From an uncultured Selenomonadales bacterium (GTDB lineage: Bacteria; Bacillota; Negativicutes; Selenomonadales; Selenomonadaceae): 47,455 nucleotides of DNA. The notes below the pieces were generated by a model. The model did not search any database. It saw only the letters and a list, made by a program, of their open reading frames with translations, and was not told where the DNA came from. Shown piece after piece: positions 1-8,321 of the stretch (within the stretch, counting starts at the first letter, position 1; every line of letters starts with the position of its first letter). The stretch is from assembly GCA_947304355.1 (NCBI GenBank), contig CAMZAX010000020.1:1-47455 (forward strand), written 5' to 3'. A program made the translations under genes and the position numbers.

Positions 1-50
1 TTTCTTTTTACTCGCTGCTTCTGTTATTCACTTTTAATTTACCAACAGCC

Positions 51-116
51 CCTAACTCCTAATTGAATGAGCCGGTTACGGCAAAATTTATCCCTTGTCC
101 GTTAACTCTTGTCCCT
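51..116. repeat. Degenerate heptamer repeats upstream of miaB
   Basis: Two CCTAACT-like 7-mers lie at 51-64. A GTCCCT/CCTTGT-like tract at 92-116 resembles the clearer GGGACAA array at 3013-3040, read on the other strand. The second tract overlaps the putative miaB -35 box. The units are fewer and more degenerate than at the other loci, so this copy is a weaker call. Confidence 0.5.
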
Positions 117-130
117 AAATATGATACAAT
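102..130 (+). promoter_or_regulatory. Candidate miaB promoter giving a leaderless start
   Basis: TTAACT at 102-107, a 17-bp spacer, and TACAAT at 125-130 preceded by TG (extended -10). Transcription would begin at about 136-138, exactly at the ATG used for miaB. No Shine-Dalgarno sequence is visible before that ATG, which fits leaderless initiation. Seen in sequence only; the start site is inferred. Confidence 0.45.
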
Positions 131-137
131 GCGCCGC

Positions 138-1499
138 ATGGATAAAAAACTTAAACTCTTAACTTACGGTTGCCAAATGAACGTCGCCGACTCCGAACGC
201 ATGGCGGGACTCCTGCGGCAAATCGGTTACACTTTGACCGACGACGCAGACGACGCGGACTTGATTTTGATCAACACCTGTTGTGTTCGCGCCACCGCCG
301 AGGATAAAGTCTTCGGACAAATCGGCAGGTTCAAGGCTCTCAAGCGGCTCAAACCGTCGCTGATTTTGGGCGTCGCCGGCTGCATGGCGCAAAAGGAAGG
401 AGCGAATCTTATCAAACGCGCGCCGCATGTCGATTTCGTCTTGGGCACGGGTCAAAGCTGTGAAGTCGCCCGCGTCGTCCAAAGCCTGGAGGAAATGCGA
501 AATGCGCAATGCGTAATGCGCAATGATTCGGACTCAACGTCACGTTCCCACGTCGTCGACGTGTCCAATGTCAGCGGCGATATTCCCGTCGAAGTCTTTC
601 CCCTGCGCGGCGGGCATGTGTCGACGTTCGTGCCGATTATGTACGGTTGCAACAACTTTTGCACGTATTGCATAGTTCCCTACGTGCGCGGGCGCGAGCG
701 CAGTCGCAAGCCCGAAGAAATTTTCGCCGAAGTCAAGCAAGCCGTCGCCGAGGGTTTCAAGGAAATTACCTTGCTTGGACAGAACGTCAACTCCTACGCG
801 GGCGGCATGACCTTCGCCGAGCTGTTGACTGCCGTCGACAACATTGCGGGCGTCGAGCGGTTGCGCTTCATGACGAGCCACCCGAAAGATCTTTCCGACG
901 AACTGATTGCGGCAATCGCGGGCGGGAGACACATTTGCGAGCATATTCATTTGCCCGTGCAATACGGCTCCGACAAAATCCTAAAGCGCATGAATCGCGT
1001 CTACACCGTCGAAAATTATTTGCGCCTTGTCGAGAAGATTCGCGCCGCCGTGCCGCACGTCAGCTTGACGACCGATTTGATTGTAGGCTTCCCCGGCGAG
1101 ACCGATGACGATTTGCAAGAGACGCTGGAATTTTTGCGTGCCGTGCAATTCGACGCGGCGTTCACGTTCATTTACTCCAAACGCAGCGGAACGCCTGCCG
1201 CAACCTTCCCCGCGCAGGTCGACGACGAAACTAAACATCGACGCCTTGACGCGCTCATGAAGGTGCAAAACGAAATCAGCCTTGCGAAAAATCGTGCGCT
1301 GGTCGATTCGACGGTTGAAGTTCTTGTCGAAGGCGCGAGCAAGACCGACGATAAGATTTTCACGGGACGGACGCGCTCCAACAAATTGGTGCTGTTTGCT
1401 CACGGCGACGAACGCGCGGGTGACTTAATCAACGTCAAAATCACGCAGGCGCAAACGTGGTTGCTCAAAGGTGAAGTTCATGTTCTACAAAATTTTTAA
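138..1499 (+). CDS. miaB: tRNA-2-methylthio-N6-dimethylallyladenosine synthase MiaB
   Basis: Radical SAM methylthiotransferase that converts i6A37 to ms2i6A37 in tRNAs reading UNN codons. The N-terminal MTTase domain carries three cluster cysteines (YGCQMN, NTCCVR, VAGCMAQ). The radical SAM motif is CNNFCTYC followed by IVPYVRGRERSR. A C-terminal TRAM-like domain ends the protein. The ATG at 138 (MDKKLKLLTYGCQMN) gives the usual family N-terminus. An in-frame TTG at 63 and an ATG at 129 are alternatives, but none has an SD site. Between the MTTase and radical SAM domains a segment reading MRNAQCVMRN is encoded by a 7-bp tandem repeat (494-521), an insertion not expected for the family. The 3' end overlaps plsC by 20 bp. 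Confidence 0.95.
   Translation: MDKKLKLLTYGCQMNVADSERMAGLLRQIGYTLTDDADDADLILINTCCVRATAEDKVFGQIGRFKALKRLKPSLILGVAGCMAQKEGANLIKRAPHVDFVLGTGQSCEVARVVQSLEEMRNAQCVMRNDSDSTSRSHVVDVSNVSGDIPVEVFPLRGGHVSTFVPIMYGCNNFCTYCIVPYVRGRERSRKPEEIFAEVKQAVAEGFKEITLLGQNVNSYAGGMTFAELLTAVDNIAGVERLRFMTSHPKDLSDELIAAIAGGRHICEHIHLPVQYGSDKILKRMNRVYTVENYLRLVEKIRAAVPHVSLTTDLIVGFPGETDDDLQETLEFLRAVQFDAAFTFIYSKRSGTPAATFPAQVDDETKHRRLDALMKVQNEISLAKNRALVDSTVEVLVEGASKTDDKIFTGRTRSNKLVLFAHGDERAGDLINVKITQAQTWLLKGEVHVLQNF
494..521 (+). repeat. AATGCGN heptamer array inside miaB
   Basis: Four consecutive 7-bp units (AATGCGA, AATGCGC, AATGCGT, AATGCGC), followed by a degenerate AATGATT. The array is translated as MRNAQCVMRN in a linker between the two MiaB domains. 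The same repeat in the same reading frame occurs in hypF (23032-23059), and it also occurs untranslated at 16540-16567. Confidence 0.9.
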
Positions 1500-2076
1500 A
1501 CTGCTGTGCCGCATATGGTTCGGGTCGTTGTTCAGGACGCGTGTCGTCGGCGCGGAGAATATCCCGGCAAGCGGCGCGTTCATTTTGGCGGCGAATCACG
1601 TCAGCAACTGGGATCCGCCTTTCCTCGGCACGTTCATTGACCGCGAAGTTTGTTACATGGGCAAGGAAGAGCTGTTCAAAAATCCCGTGATGGCTTGGGT
1701 TTGTCGCAGTCTGCACGTCTTCCCCGTCAAGCGCGGCGCGGCGGACAAGACTGCCATTAAGACCGCCGTAAAGATTCTCAAGGACGGCAAATGTCTGGGC
1801 ATTTTTCCGGAAGGCACGCGCTCGAAGACCGGCAAGCTCGGCAAGGCGGAAGCGGGCGTAAGTCTGATCGCCGCAATGACGAAGGCTCCGATTATTCCCG
1901 CCGCCATTGTCGCCACAGAAAAAATTTTTTCGTCCGAAGTGAAATTTCCGCGCCTTGCAGTCGTTTACGGCACGCCGATGAAGTTCACGGGCTCGACGAA
2001 GGACAGAGACGCCCTTGACGCCTTCGCGCAGTCAATCATGAACGAAATCGCCAAGCTCAAGGCGAACGCGACTTAA
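1480..2076 (+). CDS. plsC: 1-acyl-sn-glycerol-3-phosphate acyltransferase (PlsC)
   Basis: Membrane-associated acyltransferase that makes phosphatidic acid from lysophosphatidic acid. The catalytic HX4D motif reads NHVSNWD. The acyl-acceptor motif FPEGTRS and the later IIPAAI segment are in the expected order. At about 198 residues it has the normal length for the short bacterial PlsC type. The ATG at 1480 is chosen because AAGGTG ends about 6 nt upstream; a GTG at 1471 is also in frame. It overlaps the 3' end of miaB, so the two are likely translated from one message. A bidirectional terminator follows directly. Confidence 0.92.
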   Translation: MFYKIFKLLCRIWFGSLFRTRVVGAENIPASGAFILAANHVSNWDPPFLGTFIDREVCYMGKEELFKNPVMAWVCRSLHVFPVKRGAADKTAIKTAVKILKDGKCLGIFPEGTRSKTGKLGKAEAGVSLIAAMTKAPIIPAAIVATEKIFSSEVKFPRLAVVYGTPMKFTGSTKDRDALDAFAQSIMNEIAKLKANAT

Positions 2077-2085
2077 AAAAATAAA

Positions 2086-2108
2086 CCCTCCCGCAGGAGG
2101 GCTTTTTT
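2086..2108. terminator. Bidirectional intrinsic terminator plsC / motE-like
   Basis: CCCTCC (2086-2091), CGCA loop, GGAGGG (2096-2101), then C and T6 on the + strand. On the - strand the same stem is followed by a T-rich tract (complement of 2073-2085). It lies between two convergent genes. Confidence 0.9.
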
Positions 2109-2931
2109 ATTCGCTGGTCAGAATTTGTTCGGGCGGAGTTATCGGCTCGTTGCGCATTGTGTCCGACGGCGTGGTTACGCGTCGTTGCGTGCCGCGATAA
2201 AGCATTTCGGTCAACTGCGCGGCGATTTCGGGCTCCATCTTCGCCAAAACCTGTGCAACGGCGTCTTCGCTCATGCGTTGCAAAATTAAAACGGTCGTGT
2301 CCCAATCGACGTTGATTAACGCGTTGGCGGCCTCTTCGGGTTTCATGCTCTCGTAAATGCGCGCAAGTCGTGTGACGCGTTTCTTTTCCTCCGCCTCGCG
2401 TTGAGCACGTTGCGCGTCGATTGCTTTGCGGTCGATTTTGACTTCCTTGGGTTTGTCGTCGCGTTTGGGCTTGGGTTTCTCCTCGACGACGGGCGCGGGT
2501 TCGGACTTAGGCGGTTCCGGTTCGGCGGCGGGCTTGGGTTCGACCTTGGGCGGTTCCGGTTCGGGCTCCGGCTCAAGCGGCGGGGGCGGCGGCCATTCGA
2601 TACCTTCGGGCACCTCGAAATATCTGCCGTTGCCGACGAAGGGCAATCGATACAAGCCGAGTTCTTCGTTGAGCATTGCGACATCTTCCGTGCCGAGCAC
2701 GCCGTATTTAACCGCCGCTGCGAATCCGCCGACAACCAACGCCGTCAGTAAAATCAAGCCGAGTATGACGTTTCGTATCGTACGCAAGACTGCAAAGGCT
2801 TTATCCTTTGGAGTTTTTGGCGCGTCGACTTCTTCGGCAACTTCCTCCGCAGCGGCGTTGGCATTTTCGGCAACGGCTTCTTCGACGGTTTCTTTGGCGG
2901 TATCTTTATTTTTACGTTTAAAGAAATTCAC
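2107..2931 (-). CDS. MotE-like membrane protein with MgtE-N-type C-terminal domain
   Basis: 274 residues. A charged cytoplasmic N-terminus (1-50) is followed by one membrane segment at about 54-75. Then come a long Pro/Glu-rich linker (about 113-165) and a basic helical, probably coiled-coil region. The C-terminal domain (YESMKPEEAANAL ... VAQVLAKMEPEIAAQL) has the helical-repeat pattern of MgtE N-terminal/MotE/FliG-like domains. In this family MotE chaperones the flagellar stator protein MotC. That role is inferred here because no flagellar stator gene is adjacent. The start is GTG at 2931 with AAGGTGA upstream. Function beyond the domain assignment is uncertain. Confidence 0.7.
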   Translation of the reverse strand: MNFFKRKNKDTAKETVEEAVAENANAAAEEVAEEVDAPKTPKDKAFAVLRTIRNVILGLILLTALVVGGFAAAVKYGVLGTEDVAMLNEELGLYRLPFVGNGRYFEVPEGIEWPPPPPLEPEPEPEPPKVEPKPAAEPEPPKSEPAPVVEEKPKPKRDDKPKEVKIDRKAIDAQRAQREAEEKKRVTRLARIYESMKPEEAANALINVDWDTTVLILQRMSEDAVAQVLAKMEPEIAAQLTEMLYRGTQRRVTTPSDTMRNEPITPPEQILTSE

Positions 2932-2998
2932 TTGAAATCACCTTGCAGAAAATTTTTACTGATTGATTCTGCCGCCGCCGCCAATTTCCTGCCGTTAG

Positions 2999-3007
2999 TG
3001 ATAAAAT
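2999..3007 (+). promoter_or_regulatory. Extended -10 element upstream of pflX
   Basis: TGATAAAAT, a TGn extended -10 with TAAAAT at 3002-3007 and no good -35. The predicted start near 3014 would place the heptamer array 3013-3040 at the very 5' end of the mRNA. The same 9-mer recurs at other gene starts in this window. Confidence 0.45.
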
Positions 3008-3012
3008 CTTTA

Positions 3013-3040
3013 GGGACAAGGGACAAGGGACAAGGGAGAA
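3013..3040 (+). repeat. GGGACAA heptamer array forming the pflX leader
   Basis: Three perfect GGGACAA units (3013-3033) and a fourth variant GGGAGAA (3034-3040). The variant unit is the only SD-like sequence before the pflX ATG at 3048 (9-nt spacing), so the repeat itself supplies the ribosome-binding site. Confidence 0.9.
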
Positions 3041-3047
3041 GATTTTT

Positions 3048-3944
3048 ATGAGACCGTGTGAAATGTGTCCACGCAGATGCCGCGTCGACAGAGTGAATCG
3101 CTTGGGCTTTTGCGGGGCGGGCGAAAAGTTGCGTGTTGCGTTGGTCAGTCTGCACGAATGGGAAGAACCGTGCTTGGTCGGCTCTCGCGGCGCGGGCACG
3201 ATTTTTTTCGCGCACTGCAACTTGAAATGCGTTTACTGCCAAAATTTTTCAATCAGTCACGACGGCTTCGGCGCGGACGTTTCGATTGAGCGGCTGGCAG
3301 AAATTTTTATCGAACAGCAACGGCGCGGCGCGGCGAACGTCGAATTGGTGACGCCCACGCACTACACCGAACAAATCTGCGCGGCGATTGACATTGCCAA
3401 AAGTCGCGGGCTGACGTTGCCGATTGTTTGGAACTCGAACGCTTACGAAAACCCGGAGACGTTGGAGCTGTTGCGCGGACGCGTCGATATTTTTTTGCCC
3501 GACGTGAAGTATTGCGACGAGACTGCCGCCCGAACGTTTTCCGCCGCCCCGAATTATTTTGCCGTTGCCTGCGCTGCCGTCAAGAAGATGTTCGCTCTCG
3601 TTGGTGCCGTGCAGATTCAAGGCGGGCAAATGACGCGCGGGGTTATCGTGCGCCATTTGGTTTTGCCGAATCACAGACGCGACGCAATGAAGATTGTCGA
3701 TTGGCTTCATGCGACGTTCGGCGACGAAATTTTTATCAGCCTGATGAATCAATACACGCCGCTGTATCGCGCCGCCGAGTTCAAACGGATAAGCCGCCCG
3801 CTGACGACCTTTGAATATCAATCCGTCGTCGACCACGCGAACGACCTTGGCGTAAAAAATTGTTTCGTGCAGACGGGCAAGACTGCCGACGCGAAATTTG
3901 TTCCGAACTTCGATCTGCGCGGCGTCACTTCGCAAAAGCCGTGA
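3048..3944 (+). CDS. Radical SAM protein, PflX / pyruvate formate-lyase-activase related
   Basis: 298 residues. An N-terminal cysteine-rich segment (CEMCPRRCRVDR ... GFCGAG) precedes the radical SAM motif CNLKCVYCQNF (CX3CX2C). This is the arrangement of the COG1313 (PflX) family, which resembles PFL-activating enzymes but has no established substrate. The segments LVTPTHYTEQI and LPDVKY are also typical. The 3' end overlaps the convergent secreted protein gene by 20 bp. It is not next to a pyruvate formate-lyase gene here, so the partner is unknown. Confidence 0.85.
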   Translation: MRPCEMCPRRCRVDRVNRLGFCGAGEKLRVALVSLHEWEEPCLVGSRGAGTIFFAHCNLKCVYCQNFSISHDGFGADVSIERLAEIFIEQQRRGAANVELVTPTHYTEQICAAIDIAKSRGLTLPIVWNSNAYENPETLELLRGRVDIFLPDVKYCDETAARTFSAAPNYFAVACAAVKKMFALVGAVQIQGGQMTRGVIVRHLVLPNHRRDAMKIVDWLHATFGDEIFISLMNQYTPLYRAAEFKRISRPLTTFEYQSVVDHANDLGVKNCFVQTGKTADAKFVPNFDLRGVTSQKP

Positions 3945-4968
3945 TGATAAAATATTTGCCGAAATGTTCAGTGTAATGAGCAATATGACGTCCTGAATAG
4001 TTGCCGAGATTTTCGCTGAACGGAGCCATCACGTAGAAGACAGTTCCTTTTTCCGCAACGGATAATTTTTGGGCAAGAAAATCCCAACCGGCTTGCGGGC
4101 TTGAAACAAATGCGTGGTTGCTTAAAATTCGATAGGCATAGCGACCGTCGACAGTTCGTTGCAAGTTCGGCAAAAGGTCTCTGTCCCAAGTGTGATTCAC
4201 GGCGATAATTTCTTCGGGCGCGTTAAAGTACAAACAGCCTCTGACTTTGCCGCCGTGCTCCTTGAAGTCAAACATATCATCATCACCGGTAACGTCGACG
4301 CAATAAACTTTGCCGTCGCCGAAGTCAATCCAATTCCACGCGTGCCCGCCGCCGAAAATCCTTCCGACGTTCCAGCCCATCATGCGACCGAGCATGTAAA
4401 ACGCGTCCGCGTAGCCGTCGCAGTCTGCCTTGCCGTAGACAAGCGCGCCTATCGCGGTATTTTTGTCGAGTTCGTAAGTTACGCGGTTGCAAATTTCGTC
4501 GTGAATGTAAAGTTCCTGCGCCAAGGTCGACGGACGTTTTTTAGCCTCGTTGACGATTTCGACCGCTTTGTTGTAAAGTTGCAATTCGTCACTTGTCAAA
4601 TAATCGGTACTGCCGCGCAGGTAGGCATTGGCGACGCGCGTGCCGGGATATTCCGTTATCCTGAAATGTATCCTCATGTCGTTGCCTTTAATCCAACCGT
4701 AAAGCAAATTGAATTCAACGCAAGGCACCATATCGGCGAAGTCTTGTTTGTTGAGTATGGAGGTTTGCCGCGCTTTCGGAAGAATCGAAGGGTTTGTAAG
4801 CACCACAGCAAAAGTAATTTGCCCGCGACGGCGTCCGTCTTCGACGTAGCGGACGAAATCAGCCTTGTTGTCGAATCGCGGGACTTTGCTCCAATCAACC
4901 TCGGCGGCGGCCTGCGAAGTCAACATCAGCACGGCAAGCATCGCAGCAATGAAAATTTTCTTCAGCAC
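3925..4968 (-). CDS. Secreted transglutaminase-like cysteine protease/hydrolase
   Basis: About 347 residues from the GTG at 4968 (MLKKIF...), chosen because AAAGGA sits 10 nt upstream. The upstream GTG at 4977 is too close to that site. A classical signal peptide with a hydrophobic core (IFIAAMLAVLMLTSQAAA) is followed by a transglutaminase-like core. The candidate nucleophile is in KADCDGYADAFYM (Cys about 183), the histidine in GGGHAWNWID (about 209) and an aspartate in CVDVT (about 225), giving the Cys-His-Asp order of the superfamily. It is probably exported and may act on peptides or the cell wall. The substrate cannot be inferred. It has its own promoter at 5001-5029. Confidence 0.75.
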   Translation of the reverse strand: MLKKIFIAAMLAVLMLTSQAAAEVDWSKVPRFDNKADFVRYVEDGRRRGQITFAVVLTNPSILPKARQTSILNKQDFADMVPCVEFNLLYGWIKGNDMRIHFRITEYPGTRVANAYLRGSTDYLTSDELQLYNKAVEIVNEAKKRPSTLAQELYIHDEICNRVTYELDKNTAIGALVYGKADCDGYADAFYMLGRMMGWNVGRIFGGGHAWNWIDFGDGKVYCVDVTGDDDMFDFKEHGGKVRGCLYFNAPEEIIAVNHTWDRDLLPNLQRTVDGRYAYRILSNHAFVSSPQAGWDFLAQKLSVAEKGTVFYVMAPFSENLGNYSGRHIAHYTEHFGKYFIITAFAK

Positions 4969-5000
4969 GGCAATCACATCCTTTGTTAAAATTTTCGGCA

Positions 5001-5029
5001 ATTATAACACAGCCGCGACGCACTTGCAA
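5001..5029 (-). promoter_or_regulatory. Sigma-70-type promoter for the transglutaminase-like gene
   Basis: On the - strand TTGCAA (complement of 5024-5029), a 17-bp spacer, and TATAAT (complement of 5001-5006). The predicted start near 4994 leaves a short leader carrying the AAAGGA ribosome-binding site. Confidence 0.8.
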
Positions 5030-5114
5030 AAGAAATCGGCAACTCCGTCGTGAGACCGAGCCGCCGATTTTTAGTGTATCAGAAGATTTGCAAAGGGATT
5101 GACTCCCTGATTAA

Positions 5115-6236
5115 TCACGCGAGAAATTTTGCGTAGTCGACGTATTCGAGACCGAGCGCGTCGGCGACGTTTTTGTTGGTGACTTTGCCGTCAATGGTGT
5201 TGAGACCCTTGGCGAGCCCAGCGTCCTCCCGGCAAGCAGCCTTCCAGCCTTTGCCCGCGAGTTTGAGCGCGTAAGGCAAGGTCGCGTTGGTAAGTGCAAG
5301 CGTCGACGTTCTTGAAACCGCGCCAGGGATATTGGCAACGGAATAGTGGATGACGCCGTGCTTGACGAACGTCGGGTCGCTGTGCGTTGTCACGTGGTCG
5401 CATGTGGCAATGGAGCCGCCCTGGTCAATCGCCACGTCGACGATAACCGAGCCGCGTTTCATAGTCTTAACCATGTCTTCGCTGACGAGTTGCGGAGTCT
5501 TCGCGCCGGGAACGAGCACCGCGCCGATAAGCAAGTCCGCCTGCTTAACCCATTGCGCAATGTTGTAGCTGTTGCTCATGACGGTCGAGACTTTGCCGCC
5601 GAAAATGTCGTCGAGGTAGCGAAGGCGTTCAATCGACAGGTCGATAACCGTGACGCGCGCGCGCATGCCGAGGGCGATTTTCGCAGCATTGGTGCCGACA
5701 ACGCCGCCGCCGATTATGACGACTTGACCCGCCGCCACGCCGCTGACGCCCGCCAACAAAATGCCGCGTCCGCCGTATTGACTTTCGAGGAACTGCGCGC
5801 CGAGCTGAACTGACATACGACCGGCGATTTCGCTCATGGGTGCAAGCAAAGGCAAGCTTCTGCCGTCACGTCCGACAACCGTTTCGTAAGCGACGCCCGT
5901 GACTTTTTTGTCGAGCAATGCTTTGGTAAGCGCGGGTTCGGGCGCAAGGTGCAAGTACGTGAACAGCGTCTGCCCCGCGTGAAAAAGATCGTATTCGGAT
6001 TCGAGCGGCTCTTTGACTTTGATAATCATCTCCGCGTCGTCGAAGAGTTTCTTTTTGTCCGCGACGATTTCCGCGCCGACAGCCGTGTAGTCCGCGTCCT
6101 CAAAGCCGGAACCGATGCCCGCAGTCTGTTCGACGAAAACTTTGTGACCCGCCTTGACGAGAGCGTCCGCGCCCGCCGGTGTCAAGCCGACGCGATTTTC
6201 GTTGTTCTTTATTTCCTTCGCCACACCGATAATCAT
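5115..6236 (-). CDS. ald: Alanine dehydrogenase
   Basis: NAD-dependent oxidative deamination of L-alanine to pyruvate and ammonia. 373 residues, the normal family length. The N-terminus [20 protein letters not shown] is characteristic. The substrate-binding lysine lies in KVKEPL and the catalytic histidine in TYLHLA. The Rossmann glycine motif is [13 protein letters not shown] followed by an acidic VID. SD GGGAGG lies 8 nt before the ATG. Monocistronic, with its own promoter at 6272-6300. Confidence 0.96.
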   Translation of the reverse strand: MIIGVAKEIKNNENRVGLTPAGADALVKAGHKVFVEQTAGIGSGFEDADYTAVGAEIVADKKKLFDDAEMIIKVKEPLESEYDLFHAGQTLFTYLHLAPEPALTKALLDKKVTGVAYETVVGRDGRSLPLLAPMSEIAGRMSVQLGAQFLESQYGGRGILLAGVSGVAAGQVVIIGGGVVGTNAAKIALGMRARVTVIDLSIERLRYLDDIFGGKVSTVMSNSYNIAQWVKQADLLIGAVLVPGAKTPQLVSEDMVKTMKRGSVIVDVAIDQGGSIATCDHVTTHSDPTFVKHGVIHYSVANIPGAVSRTSTLALTNATLPYALKLAGKGWKAACREDAGLAKGLNTIDGKVTNKNVADALGLEYVDYAKFLA

Positions 6237-6271
6237 GTTATGCGCCTCCCAAAAATTTTTTTGTCACGTCA

Positions 6272-6300
6272 ATGATAAACCGCCGCCGAAAAAAATACAA
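6272..6300 (-). promoter_or_regulatory. Sigma-70-type promoter for ald
   Basis: TTGTAT (complement of 6295-6300), a 17-bp spacer and TATCAT (complement of 6272-6277). It lies in the 68-bp gap between pgeF and ald, with a start expected near 6265. Confidence 0.65.
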
Positions 6301-6304
6301 GCAC

Positions 6305-7132
6305 CTACCTGAGCGCAATCAAAGCGGCGATTCGTCCCGTGCGGTCGAGTCCGTGTTTCTGCGCGGCGCGGTAGGAAAAGTACCACGAACTTTCGCAACA
6401 TGTGCAGTTGCCCGCCACGTCGATATTTTCTTCGGGCACGCCGATTTCCAAAAGCTGAACGACATTGACGCGCCACAAGTCCAAAAAAATTTTTCCGTCG
6501 CGTTTAATCAAAAGCTCGCCGTGATTCGTCGGGAAAGCCGCCTTGCACTTGTCGACGACCGCGCCGCCGACCTCGTAACAGCAAGCACCTATTGACGGCG
6601 CGATACCAATCAGACAATCTTGCGGACGCGTGCCGAATTCGTTCCCCATGCGTTGGAGCGTTTTGGCGGCGATTTTTTTCAGCGTGCCCTTCCAGCCGCC
6701 GTGCGCCAAGCCGACCGCGTGATTCTCCACGTCGACAAAAAAAATTGGGGCACAATCGGCGAAGCACAACATAAGCGGCAAGCGCGGCGTGTTCGTGATG
6801 AGCGCGTCCGTTTCGGGAATCGAATCGGCGTAATTGGCGGAGCCGCACCCGCGATAATTTTCGTCGACGCGAAAGATTTTGTCGCCGTGAATTTGATTGG
6901 GCGTGACAATATCGTTAATGCCGAAGCCCAACGACTGCATGAACCGCCTGCGATTGGCGATAACGTCTTGGGGCTCGTCGCCGACGTGCAACGCAAGATT
7001 CAAGCTGTCAAAGGGCGGCTTGCTTACTCCGCCGAGACGCGTCGACACCGCGTGCACAACAAGATTATCGGGGAACGTCGAAAATTTCCCGTGCCAAAGA
7101 TTATTTTCCGTGCGTTTCAAAAAATAGCTCAT
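6305..7132 (-). CDS. pgeF: Peptidoglycan editing factor PgeF / YfiH laccase-domain protein
   Basis: 275 residues of the multicopper-oxidase-like YfiH (DUF152) family. E. coli PgeF removes misincorporated residues from peptidoglycan precursors; other members act as purine nucleoside hydrolases or phosphorylases. Family features seen are STRLGGVSKPPFDSLNLALHVGD, the metal-site segment ADCAPIFF, and AHGGWKGTLKKI followed by GIAPSIGACCYEVG with the conserved His and Cys residues. SD GGAGGG is upstream of the ATG. It is the last gene of a surE / DUF2939-like / pgeF run. Confidence 0.9.
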   Translation of the reverse strand: MSYFLKRTENNLWHGKFSTFPDNLVVHAVSTRLGGVSKPPFDSLNLALHVGDEPQDVIANRRRFMQSLGFGINDIVTPNQIHGDKIFRVDENYRGCGSANYADSIPETDALITNTPRLPLMLCFADCAPIFFVDVENHAVGLAHGGWKGTLKKIAAKTLQRMGNEFGTRPQDCLIGIAPSIGACCYEVGGAVVDKCKAAFPTNHGELLIKRDGKIFLDLWRVNVVQLLEIGVPEENIDVAGNCTCCESSWYFSYRAAQKHGLDRTGRIAALIALR

Positions 7133-7143
7133 TGTAACCCTCC

Positions 7144-8319
7144 TTACGGCAATTCGGGCAAATTCTTCGCGACCGCCGAATTGTGGATGATTTCTTCTAT
7201 GCGCTGGTCAAGTGCAAGCTCCTGTTTGTGCAAGCTTGCCGCCGTGTCCAAATCAGCCGCGCTGTTTTGCGTGATGCCCGTTATGTACGACTGCCATGCC
7301 AAAATCGTCACGCGCGTCGATTCGCGACGAAGCTCCGCCAAAAACTGTGCGCCCTGCGGAACGGGCACTTGGTCAAGTTCAGCCTGCCGATTTTCAAGCG
7401 CGGGGATTATCGTGTCCGTTATGTAGCCCGACGTTTCGGCGCGCTGTTGCGTCGTCATGATTCCATACGGCGAACGTTGCAACGTGATAAAAATGTCTTG
7501 GTCTTCCTCGAACGCCCGATTGTAGCGATAGACAATCTCCGCCGTGGCGTCAATGTAATCGGACAAGTTCTGTTTGAGAATCGGCGAAACGGTGTCAAGG
7601 TATTCGCGGTAGTTGTCGACGCTTACGACTTTCCAATCGCTGCCGCCGAGGTTGAACGTCAAGCCGGGAAATTTTATCTGCTTGCCGAAAAGTTCAAAGT
7701 CCGCGCTGCCGACGTTGAAGCTATCGTTCGCCAAATCCTTGAGCGTGACTTTCAGCGTGAAGGGCGTCTGCGTGTAATCTTCGACGATGTTGAACGTTGC
7801 CGTCGCCGCGTCGCCTTGATGGTCAACTGCCTCCAAATCGATAAACGACGTGTGCCGAATCAAACTGCGGTCAAGCAAAAGGTCGTAGTCAATGCCGAGT
7901 TGCCGCCCTTTGAGGATTTCGCCCGGCAAAGTCCATTCGCCCGTATCGATGTAGGTGTTGATGACTTTGACTGCGCCGTTGCACATTTGCCGCCGAATCA
8001 GCACGTAAAAATTTTCAAACAGACTTCGTTCGCGGTCGGTCAGTTGCGTGTCGTATTTGAACAGGTCGCCGGTCAAGTCGTCGTAGCCCTGCAAAGTTAT
8101 CGAATTCAAATCGACGTGGCGGCGGAAAGTTTTGGCGTCGCCCGCCTTGTACGCCGTTGCCATCTCGCGCATTGCGTATTCGGGCGTCTTGGTATAGACC
8201 ACAAAGTAAAAGAACACGCCGCACATTATCGCCCCCAAGATAATCAACGCGATGATTCGTTCGCGCTGACGTTGCCTGCGCCTCGCGGCAAGTTTCATTC
8301 GCCAAGTATAATCGTCCAT
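7144..8319 (-). CDS. Membrane-anchored DUF2939-like protein (paralogue 1)
   Basis: 391 residues: a short basic cytoplasmic tail, one membrane segment (about 21-42), then a large extracytoplasmic region. Directly after the membrane segment it reads TPEYAMREMATAYKAGDAKTF, which matches TPEYAIKTVGESIAEHDVKEF in the protein encoded at 20016-21032. The two are paralogues with the start pattern of DUF2939-type proteins. No enzymatic motif is visible. It starts 2 nt after the surE stop codon and lies 11 bp before pgeF, so it is surely co-transcribed with both. Function unknown. Confidence 0.7.
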   Translation of the reverse strand: MDDYTWRMKLAARRRQRQRERIIALIILGAIMCGVFFYFVVYTKTPEYAMREMATAYKAGDAKTFRRHVDLNSITLQGYDDLTGDLFKYDTQLTDRERSLFENFYVLIRRQMCNGAVKVINTYIDTGEWTLPGEILKGRQLGIDYDLLLDRSLIRHTSFIDLEAVDHQGDAATATFNIVEDYTQTPFTLKVTLKDLANDSFNVGSADFELFGKQIKFPGLTFNLGGSDWKVVSVDNYREYLDTVSPILKQNLSDYIDATAEIVYRYNRAFEEDQDIFITLQRSPYGIMTTQQRAETSGYITDTIIPALENRQAELDQVPVPQGAQFLAELRRESTRVTILAWQSYITGITQNSAADLDTAASLHKQELALDQRIEEIIHNSAVAKNLPELP

Positions 8320-8321
8320 GC

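Noticed and set aside
5085-5105. AGGGA/TCCCT hairpin downstream of ald as a terminator
   Set aside because: The stem is only 5 bp and no T-tract follows on the - strand.
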